A stretch of 17,746 bases of DNA from Erythrobacter sp. UBA1916 (lineage in GTDB: Bacteria; Pseudomonadota; Alphaproteobacteria; Sphingomonadales; Sphingomonadaceae), in the NCBI GenBank assembly GCA_002337385.1, contig DDFY01000030.1, positions 104,679 through 122,424 of the forward strand, given 5' to 3'. The translations under genes and the position numbers were made by a program. Below, one piece after another: positions 6,913-14,796 of the stretch (positions within the stretch are counted from its first letter, which is position 1; each line of letters opens with the position of its first letter). Under the pieces are notes generated by a model. The model did not search any database and was not told the DNA's origin. It saw only the letters and a list, made by a program, of their open reading frames with translations.

Positions 6913-8015
6913 GTATTGGGGCGGCCTTCCTGGCGACCTGGCGGGCTATCCTGGGGTCGCGCGAGTTGCTCGCGACGACCTTGCTCGCGGTGATGCTGTA
7001 TTCTCTCTACTATCCGGCGCCCTATGCGCAGCAAACCTCGCAGGAGCTGCCGATCGTAGTCGTCGACCAGGACGATAGCGCGCTGAGCCGCGCGATGGTG
7101 CGCGAACTCGATGCGACCCGGGCGATCCGCGTGCAGGGTATCGAGACCAACATGATGACCGCCCGCGCAACGATGAACGCAGGCGAGGCGGACGGAGTGA
7201 TCCTGATTGCGGACGGGCTGGAGCGGCAGCTGCGCACGGGCTCTCCCGGATCGGGTGTCGGCGTCTGGGTGAACGCCACCTACCTCGTGCGGGCGAGCGC
7301 GATCCGCGATGCGGTGACTGCCGTGATCCAGAATCTGGTCGTCACCCGCCTCGCGCCCACCAGTCAGGCGACACGCAGCGGCCCGCCGATCGCGATCGTC
7401 AGCGAACCGCTGTTCAACCTGACAGGCGGCTACAAGAACTATGTCTTCCCCGCCGTTGCCGTCGTCATCATCCAGCAGACGCTGCTGATCGGCGCCGCCA
7501 GCTTCATGGCGGGACGACGCCGCGAGGGAACCTGGCGGATGGGCCTGAGCGAATATCTGGGCACGCTGGCCGCCTTCAGCTCGGCAGGCGCGGTGACCTG
7601 TCTGTTTCTGTTCGGAATGGCGTTCTGGGTGCAAGGGGTTCCGGTGGGAGGCAATATCGGCGGCGTGATTGCGATCACGCCGGTGTTCGTGATCTGCGTG
7701 GCGGCTCTGGGCCTCGGGCTTGGCAGCTTCTTCGATCGGTTCGAACGGGCGATGGCGATTATCGCGCCCGCGTCGGTGCCGTTCTTCTTCCTGACCGGTG
7801 CCGCTTGGCCGCTTGATCAGATGCCCCGCATCGTCGCCGCGATTGCCTGGCTGATCCCGTCGACAGCCGGTTTGCACTCCTTCGTTCCGCTCAACCAGAT
7901 GGGTGCTTCGCTTTACGAGGTCAGAGTGGCGGCCGGGATCCTGCTGACACTGGCCGCGATCTGCGTGGTTCTGGCGGGCAAGCGGATCGTGTCGCGCAAA
8001 CCCACTTCCGGCTGA
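6909..8015 (+). CDS. ABC-2 type permease, second of two
   Basis: A 368-residue ABC-2 type permease (like YbhR) that would pair with the preceding one to form the membrane channel. TM1 is at about residues 20-38 (LLATTLLAVMLYSLYYPAP). The periplasmic domain contains VVDQDDSALSRAMVRELDAT, and membrane segments run from about residue 176 (VFPAVAVVIIQQTLLIGAAS) to the C-terminus. The same periplasmic block in the preceding permease matches at 11 of 20 positions, so the pair looks like an old duplication. The ATG at 6909 overlaps the previous stop by four bases, implying coupled translation. It is the last gene of the operon, and only a weak hairpin follows its stop. Confidence 0.88.
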   Translation: MSIGAAFLATWRAILGSRELLATTLLAVMLYSLYYPAPYAQQTSQELPIVVVDQDDSALSRAMVRELDATRAIRVQGIETNMMTARATMNAGEADGVILIADGLERQLRTGSPGSGVGVWVNATYLVRASAIRDAVTAVIQNLVVTRLAPTSQATRSGPPIAIVSEPLFNLTGGYKNYVFPAVAVVIIQQTLLIGAASFMAGRRREGTWRMGLSEYLGTLAAFSSAGAVTCLFLFGMAFWVQGVPVGGNIGGVIAITPVFVICVAALGLGLGSFFDRFERAMAIIAPASVPFFFLTGAAWPLDQMPRIVAAIAWLIPSTAGLHSFVPLNQMGASLYEVRVAAGILLTLAAICVVLAGKRIVSRKPTSG

Positions 8016-8030
8016 TTCAGTCGGCGTTGC

Positions 8031-8046
8031 CCTGACGACAGGTTTT
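8031..8046 (+). terminator. Weak hairpin with T-run after the efflux operon
   Basis: CCTG (8031-8034), loop ACGA, CAGG (8039-8042) is followed directly by TTTT, 16 bases after the last permease stop. The stem has only four base pairs, so termination would be weak at best. Position is the main support. Confidence 0.25.
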
Positions 8047-8370
8047 CGTCCGTTGAGGAGAAAAAGCCACACGATCATTGCCAGCCGTTAACGGCGACCT
8101 CTTCCGCGCAATATGGCGCGAAGCTGGCACCCCAAGGTGACCGCCGGAACTCCTGTTATCCCAATCGACGTCCCTGAAGCTGACAATTTTAATCGTATGA
8201 CGATGCTGCGCACTCCTGCGCAAGCAATGGACGTCCGCTTTCAAGCTCATCGCGTTGGTTCTCGAACGGCGGAGCTCGGGGCGCTTACCTGCCGCCAGCA
8301 CAACGCCGGGCTGCAAAAGATGCCGGCTTCGGGTTCTGAGGCAATCGCACCTTAGCCCACCCCCACTCAC

Positions 8371-8398
8371 TTGCCCATCGGCCTCGCCCTGCTATGAG
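8371..8398 (+). promoter_or_regulatory. Candidate promoter of the M3 peptidase gene
   Basis: TTGCCC (8371-8376) is followed after 16 bases by TATGAG (8393-8398). A transcript starting near 8405 would have a leader of about 44 bases before the ATG at 8449. The same TTGCC-N16-TATGA pattern occurs upstream of the small gene at 14797, which raises confidence slightly. Motif evidence only. Confidence 0.4.
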
Positions 8399-8448
8399 TT
8401 CGGTTTCAAACGAAATGAAATTCGCCATTCTCCGAGGTCCGCAAGTTC

Positions 8449-10650
8449 ATGAAAACACGTTTTCTTGCCAGCTCCATGCTGGCCGTCCTGACCGCAGCCT
8501 GTGCCACAACGCCGGATAAAGTGCCCATGGATATCGCCGCCGCGCCCGCCGTTCCCGAAGCCACCAGCGCCTTTGCCGAGCTGAGCGCCCTGCCCTTCCA
8601 CGCCCCCGATTTCACCGCGCTGAGCGATGCCGACTATCAGCCCGCCATCGAGGAAGCGATTGCGATCAAGCTCGCCGAAATCGAGCAGATCGCCACCAAC
8701 CCGGCCGCCCCCACCTTCTCCAACACCATCGTGGCGATGGAGCGCGCGGGCCAGGTCTATTCCCGCGCCACCGCCGCTTTCGACCAGAAGGTCTCGGCCG
8801 ACATCAACGATACGCTGGCCGCCGCCGACGAGGCACTGGCCCCGCAGCGCGCTGCTCTTTCGGATGCGATCTACCTCAACCCGCAGCTGTTCGCCCGCGT
8901 GAAGGCAGTCTACGACAAGCGCGCCGCCATGAGCATGACGCCCGAAGACGCCATGCTGCTCGAATTGACCTATGCTGATTTCGTGCACAACGGGGCGCTG
9001 CTTTCCGATGCGGCCAAGGCCGAGCTGAAGCAGATCAATGGCCGCCTGTCCGAGCTGGGCGCACAGATCCCGCAGCGGATTACCGAAGGCCAGGCCGATG
9101 CGGCCCTGGTGGTGGATACGGTGGAAGAGCTGTCGGGCCTGTCCGATGGCCAGATCGCCGCCGCCGCTGCTGCTGCCGAGGCCGCCGGAATGCCGGGCAA
9201 GTATGTGCTGGCGATGACCAACACCACCTCGCACCCGATGCTGGCGCAGCTTGATAACCGCACCACCCGCGAGCGGCTCTATCGCGCCAACTCGACGCGC
9301 AATTACACCGGCGATGACGAGACGGTCGACATGATCCGCGAAGTCATCGACCTGCGCACGCAGATCGCGCGCATCTTCGGCACGCCCGACTATGCCACCT
9401 GGCGGATGTACGATCGCATGGCCAAGACGCCCGAGCGCGCCATCGGCTTCATGGAAGAGATGGTTCAGGCCGTGCGCACCACGCAGGAGCGCGAGGCCGC
9501 CGAGATCAACGCCATGATCGCGCGCGAAGGCGGCGACTTCACCGTGCAGCCCTGGGACTGGCCCTACTATGCCGAGAAGATCCGGCAGGAGCGCTATGCG
9601 CTCGATAACGAGGCCATCAAGCAGTACTTCGTGGTCGACAACGTGCTGGAAGACGGCGTGTTTTTCGCGGCCAACAAGCTGTACGGCCTGACCTTCGAGA
9701 AGCGCAACGACATCCCCGTCTATGCCGAGGGCGTGAGCGTCTACACCGTGTTCGATGCCGATGGCAGCGAGCTGGCGCTGTTCTACTTCGATCCGTTCCA
9801 GCGTGACAGCAAGGGCGGCGGCGCATGGATGAACAACTTCATCGAACAGAGCCATCTGCTCGGCCTGAAGCCGGTGATTGCGAACACGCTCAATGTCGCT
9901 CCGCCCGCGCCGGGTCAGCCCGCGCTGATGACCTGGGACGACGTGACGACCACCTTCCACGAGTTCGGCCACGCGCTGCACGGCATGTTCGCTGACCAGC
10001 AGTATCCCTCGATCTCGGGCACCAACACCGCACGCGACTGGGTCGAGTTCCCGAGCCAGTTCAACGAGCCCTTCGCCGCCGTTCCCGAGGTGCTGCAGAA
10101 CTACGCCAAGCACTGGCAGACCGGCGAGACGATCCCGATGGAGATGGTCGAGGCGATCGACCGTGCGAGCAAGTTCAACCAGGGGTACGACTTCGGCGAG
10201 CTGTTGGCTGCGCAATTGCTCGACATGAAGTGGCACTCGATCGCACCGGGCGAGGCCCCGACCGACGTGCTCGCCTTCCAGGAGGAGGCGCTCGGCAGCA
10301 CGGGCCTGCGCACCGATCTGGTGCCGCCTCGCTACTATACGCCCTACTTCCGGCACATCTTCGGCCACGGCTATCAGGCAGGCTATTACAGCTACACCTG
10401 GACCAACATGCTGGCCAAGGACGGCTATGCCTGGGTCGAGGAGAACGGCGGGATGACCCGCGCCAACGGCGAGCACATCCGCGAAACGTTCCTCGGTCAG
10501 GGGCACTCGAAGAGCTACGGGCAGATGTTCCGCGACTTCACCGGGCATGACCCCGAAGTCGGCCCGCTGCTTGATGCGCTTGGTCTGACCCACGGCACGC
10601 CGAACATCGGTTCGAAGTGCGAGGACGGTGAGAAAGGCTGCGTCGGCTAA
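8449..10650 (+). CDS. dcp: M3-family zinc metallopeptidase, peptidyl-dipeptidase Dcp
   Basis: A 733-residue zinc oligopeptidase of family M3, probably removing dipeptides from the C-termini of oligopeptides. The zinc site is FHEFGHALHGMFA, with His504, Glu505 and His508, and the third ligand Glu533 in DWVEFPSQ. The late block PRYYTPYFRHIFGHGYQAGY and then YYSYTWTNMLAKDGY is the usual Dcp substrate-binding region. The N-terminus has a basic start, a hydrophobic stretch and Cys18 in LTAAC, so the protein is exported and possibly lipidated, although threonine at -3 is not an ideal lipobox. Many sphingomonad Dcp proteins are likewise exported, whereas the E. coli enzyme is not clearly so. GAGG lies about 12 bases before the ATG. 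Its stop overlaps the stop of the convergent ATPase gene by four bases, leaving no room for a separate terminator. Confidence 0.93.
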   Translation: MKTRFLASSMLAVLTAACATTPDKVPMDIAAAPAVPEATSAFAELSALPFHAPDFTALSDADYQPAIEEAIAIKLAEIEQIATNPAAPTFSNTIVAMERAGQVYSRATAAFDQKVSADINDTLAAADEALAPQRAALSDAIYLNPQLFARVKAVYDKRAAMSMTPEDAMLLELTYADFVHNGALLSDAAKAELKQINGRLSELGAQIPQRITEGQADAALVVDTVEELSGLSDGQIAAAAAAAEAAGMPGKYVLAMTNTTSHPMLAQLDNRTTRERLYRANSTRNYTGDDETVDMIREVIDLRTQIARIFGTPDYATWRMYDRMAKTPERAIGFMEEMVQAVRTTQEREAAEINAMIAREGGDFTVQPWDWPYYAEKIRQERYALDNEAIKQYFVVDNVLEDGVFFAANKLYGLTFEKRNDIPVYAEGVSVYTVFDADGSELALFYFDPFQRDSKGGGAWMNNFIEQSHLLGLKPVIANTLNVAPPAPGQPALMTWDDVTTTFHEFGHALHGMFADQQYPSISGTNTARDWVEFPSQFNEPFAAVPEVLQNYAKHWQTGETIPMEMVEAIDRASKFNQGYDFGELLAAQLLDMKWHSIAPGEAPTDVLAFQEEALGSTGLRTDLVPPRYYTPYFRHIFGHGYQAGYYSYTWTNMLAKDGYAWVEENGGMTRANGEHIRETFLGQGHSKSYGQMFRDFTGHDPEVGPLLDALGLTHGTPNIGSKCEDGEKGCVG

Positions 10651-11402
10651 CGCTGGATCGTCAGCGCGCGCTGGCCCGGTTCGCCGATCCAGCGCGCCTT
10701 GACGCCCCACACCTTTGCCAGCACCTCGCTGGAAAGCGCCTCTTCAGGGGTACTGTCAGCGGCCACTTCGCCGTGGTTGAGCACGATCACGCGGTCGGCG
10801 TTGTTCATCGCCAGCGTGAGGTCGTGCAGGACCAGCACCACGCCGCGTCCTTGGTTCGCGGCGGTGCGCAACACGCGCAGCAGGCGCAACTGGTGGGCAA
10901 GGTCAAGCGCGGCGAGCGGCTCGTCCGCCATCAGCCAGCGCGGCTCGCCCGCCAGCACCCGCGCCAATAGTGCGCGAGCGCGTTCGCCGCCGGAGAGGGT
11001 GGACACGGGGCGCTCGGCCAGCTCGGCAAGATCGCAGGCCTGCAGGGCCCGCGCAATCGCGGCCATGCCATCGGGTCGCTCGCTGTCTCCTTGCGGCAGG
11101 CGCCCCAAGGCAACGAGGCGCGCCACCGCCATGTCCCAGGCGATCTCACCGTTTTGCGGCAGGAAGCCGACTTGCCGTGCGCGATCACGCGGCGGGATCG
11201 CGTAGAGCAGCTCCCCGTCAAGCAGGACCGCGCCGAGTTCAGGCACTTCGATACCCGCCAGCGCACCAAGCAGGGTCGACTTGCCCGCCCCGTTCGGCCC
11301 GCAGATCGCAGTCAGCTGACCGGGCGCCAGCTCAAGCGAAACCTGCGACAAGGCCGCGTAGTCGCCCCGCATCACGGTCACAACGCGTGTGGTCAGCTCC
11401 AT
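10647..11402 (-). CDS. ABC importer ATPase (FecE/HmuV/BtuD type)
   Basis: A 251-residue nucleotide-binding subunit of an iron-complex, haem or cobalamin importer, working on the cytoplasmic face with the permease encoded just upstream. All motifs are present: Walker A GPNGAGKST (35-43), Q-loop in GFLPQNG (Gln83), signature LSGGE (136-140), Walker B WLMADEP (Asp160, Glu161) and the switch histidine in VLHDL (His193). The block VALGRLPQG is typical of the FecE/BtuD branch. I chose the ATG at 11402 rather than the frame's earlier 11513 because the extra 37 residues are low-complexity, lie inside the permease gene and do not look like the family. It overlaps the end of the permease gene by 10 bases. 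HmuV is the closest alternative name, but the substrate cannot be fixed from sequence. Confidence 0.92.
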   Translation of the reverse strand: MELTTRVVTVMRGDYAALSQVSLELAPGQLTAICGPNGAGKSTLLGALAGIEVPELGAVLLDGELLYAIPPRDRARQVGFLPQNGEIAWDMAVARLVALGRLPQGDSERPDGMAAIARALQACDLAELAERPVSTLSGGERARALLARVLAGEPRWLMADEPLAALDLAHQLRLLRVLRTAANQGRGVVLVLHDLTLAMNNADRVIVLNHGEVAADSTPEEALSSEVLAKVWGVKARWIGEPGQRALTIQR

Positions 11403-12358
11403 GGTGATCCTCCGCGCCGCATCTTCAGGAGAAGGTGCAGGAAGAACGGCGCGCCCAGCAGGTTGAGCGCAATGCCGAGTTGCAGTTCGCTGACGAGCGG
11501 CAGCAGGCGGCACGCAATATCAGCCAGCAGCACCAGCAGCGCCCCTGCCAAGGCGCTCGGCACAATCAGCGATGAGGGTGCGCGGTCGGTGAAGGGGCGC
11601 ACCAGATGCGGTACGATCAGGCCGACAAAGCCGATCACCCCGGCCACAGCCACCCCGCTGCCCACGGTCAGCGCCACACCCATGATCATCAGCCAGCGCA
11701 GCTCCTGCGGATCGAACCCGAGCGAACGCGCCGCCGCCTCGCCCAGCGTCAGCGCATCGAGCGCGCGCGCCGCGCCAACAAGAAGGCCGATGCCGACCAA
11801 TGTCAGCGGCGCGGCGATGAGCACGTCCTGCCAGCTGCGGTCGGTCAGTGCGCCCATCAGCCAGGTCACGATGCCCGCCAGCGCAAAGGCGTTGGGCGTC
11901 AGGCTGATCACCAGTGCCGTCAGCGCGCCAGCGAGGCTCGCGATCATCAATCCCGCCAGCGTGAACAGCGCCACACCCGCACGGCGACCGGCCAGCAGCG
12001 ACAGCAAAGCCATCGCCGCCCCGGCTCCGATCAACGCCGCCAAGGGCACCCCCAGCGCGCCGAGATTGTCCGCCCCGCTCCACAGGGCGAGCGTACCGCC
12101 CAGCGCCGCACCGGGAGCAATACCGAACAGGCCCGGGTCGGCCAGCGGGTTGCGCAAGTAGCCCTGCATCGCCGCCCCGGCAGCGCCCAGCCCGGCCCCG
12201 ATCACCAGCGCCAGCACGCCGCGCGGCGCGCGCAGCTCGGCAAGGATGACATAGGCGTTGGGCATGGTGGCCGGATCGATCCACACCCGCCCGGCGAAAA
12301 GCGATGCCGCCAGCGCGGCAAGAATGGCGACCAGCAGCCACCCTACCAGCCGCGTCAT
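11393..12358 (-). CDS. FecCD-family ABC importer permease
   Basis: A 321-residue inner membrane permease of the BtuC/FecCD/HmuU family, with about ten hydrophobic segments. Family blocks include LRAPRGVLALVIGAGLGAAG, then AAMQGYLRNPLADPGLFGIA, the GIVTWLMGAL segment and GFVGLIVPHLVRPFTD near residue 250, the coupling-helix region that contacts the ATPase. The length is typical. The ATG at 12358 (MTRLVGWLL) overlaps the stop of the binding-protein gene (ATGA), while a longer frame to 12421 would run into that gene and add an uncharged-to-basic tail unlike the family. Translation is probably coupled to both neighbours. Confidence 0.93.
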   Translation of the reverse strand: MTRLVGWLLVAILAALAASLFAGRVWIDPATMPNAYVILAELRAPRGVLALVIGAGLGAAGAAMQGYLRNPLADPGLFGIAPGAALGGTLALWSGADNLGALGVPLAALIGAGAAMALLSLLAGRRAGVALFTLAGLMIASLAGALTALVISLTPNAFALAGIVTWLMGALTDRSWQDVLIAAPLTLVGIGLLVGAARALDALTLGEAAARSLGFDPQELRWLMIMGVALTVGSGVAVAGVIGFVGLIVPHLVRPFTDRAPSSLIVPSALAGALLVLLADIACRLLPLVSELQLGIALNLLGAPFFLHLLLKMRRGGSPWS

Positions 12359-13227
12359 GACAGCCCCTCCCTGATTTCGCGCAGGCGAGCCAGCGCGCGC
12401 GGGATTGTCGGCCCGGCGCAATAGAGCAGGCGCGTATCGATCTCCGCCCGTGCGACGTCAGGCAGGGCATCGAGGGCGGGATGGTGCAAGGCCCGCGCCT
12501 CGCCAGCCGACAGGATCAGCTGCGGCGGGTCGGCCAGCACCTGTTCGAGCGGAAGATAGTCGCCCTGCCCCAGCCCGCGCGCGGCCGAGTGAAGCGAAAA
12601 GCCGGAATGTTCGAGCAGAGCAGCGGCGAGGCTCTCGGGTCCGGGAACGATCCCGCCTTCCTGCCACAGCAGCGCAACGACCGGAGCGTCATGCCGGGCC
12701 CCAGCCTGCTTCCAGGCCTCGGCCACCCTATCCGCCAGCGCCTCGCCCTTTTCGTTGTGTTCGGCCAGATCGGCGAGCTTGCGAACCTGCGTCAGGCTGT
12801 CGTCCACCGTATTTGCGATGTCGAATGTGAAGACCTCGATCCCGGCCTGTTCGAGTGCACGCCGGGTGGGCGCAGCGAGGAAGCGGTCGGCCACCACGAT
12901 GTCGGGCGCGAGGGCAAGGATCTCCTCGGCGCGTCCCGACGTAGCGTGATAGCGAGCCGCCTGAGCGGCGGGCATCGAACTCGCGGCTGGGTCCTTGCTG
13001 AAGTGCGAAATCGCCAGCAGCTGTTCTGGTGGGGAAAATTCAGCGAGGATCGCGTCGCTACACGGGTTGAGGCTGACGATGGTGGGCCGGTCGTGTGCAC
13101 CTTGCGGTGCGGGCGGCGCACTGCAGGCGGCTATCGCCAACGCGAACCACGATACCGACAGTGCTCGAAATATGTTCAAGAGAAAAATAGCCGCCTTGCG
13201 CAACTGCGCGGATCCCTCGCGCGGCAC
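12355..13227 (-). CDS. BtuF/FecB-like substrate-binding lipoprotein
   Basis: A 290-residue periplasmic binding protein for an iron complex, haem or cobalamin, and the first gene of the three-gene importer. The N-terminus has a hydrophobic stretch SVSWFALAIAAC with Cys35 in a good lipobox (IAAC), so it is probably membrane-anchored. The mature domain begins RPTIVSLNPCSDAILAEFSP and has EEILALAPDIVVADRFLAAP and EVFTFDIANTVDDSLTQVRK, as in class III (BtuF-like) binding proteins with a rigid helix between the lobes. The start is uncertain: GTG at 13227 gives the longest form, while downstream TTG codons would give a shorter, more usual signal peptide. Its stop overlaps the permease ATG. No TonB-dependent receptor lies in the window, so the likely ligand is left open. 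I saw no cobalamin riboswitch upstream. Confidence 0.88.
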   Translation of the reverse strand: MPREGSAQLRKAAIFLLNIFRALSVSWFALAIAACSAPPAPQGAHDRPTIVSLNPCSDAILAEFSPPEQLLAISHFSKDPAASSMPAAQAARYHATSGRAEEILALAPDIVVADRFLAAPTRRALEQAGIEVFTFDIANTVDDSLTQVRKLADLAEHNEKGEALADRVAEAWKQAGARHDAPVVALLWQEGGIVPGPESLAAALLEHSGFSLHSAARGLGQGDYLPLEQVLADPPQLILSAGEARALHHPALDALPDVARAEIDTRLLYCAGPTIPRALARLREIREGLS

Positions 13228-13486
13228 TCACACCGTCGCACACCTGTGGAACACCAACAAACGCCATCAGCGTCGGGTGTCGCCGTCGAACCATCAATGC
13301 GACCTAACAACCGATCGTCCCAAACTTCCGGTTGATGTATACGCGCTAGCAATCGCTCCCCTTGTGCGCAATGGTCGAATTGTCTAAGTCATAATACCTG
13401 TTTCAACCCGTTGCCGGCTTGTCCTGAATGGAGACAGCGTGATCGCCGTCAATGTCCTGGCAAACATTTGCGCCTAGCCGGACAGA

Positions 13487-14650
13487 ATGGGCGGCATCTG
13501 CATCCTTACCGAAGAGTCGGTTCCTGACTTCCGTTCCCGCATAACGCGGCGGCGCGCGGCGCGTTCCCTGTCCGCCTGCGGGCATGGTTCACGTTCGATG
13601 CGCAAGCTTGGTGTGCTCGCGGCAGCGGTGGCCGTGCCTGCACTGGCCATGCCGGGCGGGTTGCAAGGCCTGACGATGCCAGCTGCAACCGCAGCTGCCG
13701 CATCACCCTCACCGATGGGCTTCGAAGTCCCGGGCAAGAGCTTCCCCGGTTCGGCCTTTTATTACCTGGAAGATACGCCGCAGCCCTCGGCTGGCGACGC
13801 CGAGCCCGGTTTCAGCCTTGCCTCGTCACCCGGTGACACCGCCCAGCCCGGCACGCACGACACTGCCAGCACGTTCTTCGCCGGCCCCGCCGCCCGCTCG
13901 TTGCGCGTGGCCGGTTCGCTGACCGACCAGTCCCGCGCGCAAGAGTGCATGACGCAGGCGATCTATTACGAAGCTGCCAGCGAATCCGATGCCGGTCAGC
14001 GCGCGGTGGCCCAGGTGGTGCTAAACCGGCTGGCTCATCCGTCTTACCCTTCAACCGTATGCGGCGTGGTATTCCAAGGCTCCGAGCGCAGCAGCGGGTG
14101 CCAGTTCACCTTCACCTGCGATGGCTCGCTGGCGCGCCAGCCGTCCGCCTTCATGTGGGGCCGCGCCAGCCGCATCGCACGCCAGGCACTGGCCGGCTCG
14201 GTCTATGCTCCGGTGGGGCTTGCCACGCACTATCACACGCTCGCAGTGCACCCCTATTGGGCCGACAGCCTCGATCAGGTGGCCGTGATCGGCGCGCACC
14301 AGTTCTATCGCTGGCGCGGCACGGCGGGGACCAGCCGCGCCTTTTCCGAACGCTACCACGGCGGCGAACCCGCGCCCGGTCGCCCGGCCGCACTGATGGC
14401 GCAGGCCGACGCCGGCACAGCGCCCGATCCGGCCAACCTGCCCGACAGCGGCCTCTCCCTGCCCGATCAGAGCTTCGCCACCAGCGCCGCAACGGCACCG
14501 GAGGCCACGGCAACCGGCGCACAGGCGCAGACACAGGCACCCGGTGCGGTTCCGGCCGAAGCGCGCGGTTCGCGACTGCCCGGAGGCGGTGCAATCCGCG
14601 CCGAATATGCCCGCAGCGGCACCTGGCGCGCGAAGCCGGGCGAGGACTGA
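13487..14650 (+). CDS. SleB-type cell wall hydrolase, exported
   Basis: A 387-residue protein with a SleB-type (Hydrolase_2) peptidoglycan hydrolase domain at about residues 155-275. The domain starts CMTQAIYYEAASESDAGQRA, with the likely catalytic glutamate in YYEA. It continues VAQVVLNRLAHPSYPSTVCG, VVFQGSERSSGCQFTFTCDG and VHPYWADSLDQVAVIGAHQF. A signal peptide MRKLGVLAAAVAVPALAMPG starts at residue 38 (ATG at 13598). The true start may therefore be there, with 13487 adding an arginine-rich leader; neither site has a clear Shine-Dalgarno sequence. The C-terminal third is rich in alanine, proline and glutamine and looks like a flexible tail. In alphaproteobacteria these proteins act in wall remodelling, not spore germination. 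It is divergent from the importer operon and alone in its orientation block with the next two genes. Confidence 0.85.
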   Translation: MGGICILTEESVPDFRSRITRRRAARSLSACGHGSRSMRKLGVLAAAVAVPALAMPGGLQGLTMPAATAAAASPSPMGFEVPGKSFPGSAFYYLEDTPQPSAGDAEPGFSLASSPGDTAQPGTHDTASTFFAGPAARSLRVAGSLTDQSRAQECMTQAIYYEAASESDAGQRAVAQVVLNRLAHPSYPSTVCGVVFQGSERSSGCQFTFTCDGSLARQPSAFMWGRASRIARQALAGSVYAPVGLATHYHTLAVHPYWADSLDQVAVIGAHQFYRWRGTAGTSRAFSERYHGGEPAPGRPAALMAQADAGTAPDPANLPDSGLSLPDQSFATSAATAPEATATGAQAQTQAPGAVPAEARGSRLPGGGAIRAEYARSGTWRAKPGED

Positions 14651-14730
14651 TCGTCAGGCCAATCCGGCGACCTCTGCAAGCGCGGTTAAAATCGCGTAAA
14701 CCAATTCAGGGAACGCACGGTTAGGGCAAC

Positions 14731-14763
14731 TTGCCTAGCTCTATGTCCGCTGTATGACAGCGG
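14731..14763 (+). promoter_or_regulatory. Promoter with overlapping inverted repeat before the small gene
   Basis: TTGCCT (14731-14736), 16 bases, TATGAC (14753-14758) is a plausible promoter. The -10 lies across the centre of a perfect 7-3-7 inverted repeat, CCGCTGT (14747-14753), ATG, ACAGCGG (14757-14763). A protein bound to this dyad would block the promoter; if transcribed, the repeat could also fold as a hairpin. The repeat ends 33 bases before the start of the 102-residue gene. Both roles are inferred. Confidence 0.45.
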
Positions 14764-14796
14764 TAACAGAACGCCAGCCTAGAGAGCTAACCAAAC

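Larger units (their letters stand above)
8016..8448. other. 433-base stretch without a supported gene
   Basis: This lies between the efflux operon and the peptidase gene. Open frames on both strands (for example 8113-8355 plus, 8017-8370 minus) have no recognisable domain and no good ribosome binding site. I see no tRNA or repeat. The only signals are the weak hairpin at 8031-8046 and a promoter-like pair at 8371-8398. The sequence is a little less GC-rich than the genes on either side and may be a gene remnant, but I could not identify it. Confidence 0.5.

Noticed and set aside
6765..8078. 437-codon open frame on the minus strand
   Set aside because: It is antisense to the second permease, and its composition (rich in Arg, His, Gln, Asp) is that of a shadow frame.
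8017..8370. 117-codon minus-strand frame in the gap after the efflux operon
   Set aside because: It has no recognisable domain and no convincing ribosome binding site, so it is not supported as a gene.
8392..10710. 772-codon open frame on the minus strand
   Set aside because: It is antisense to the clear M3 peptidase gene, has repetitive histidine-, arginine- and glycine-rich composition typical of shadow frames in high-GC DNA, and shows no domain.
13228..13486. Cobalamin riboswitch upstream of the importer operon
   Set aside because: I looked for the conserved B12-box and core on the minus strand and did not find them.
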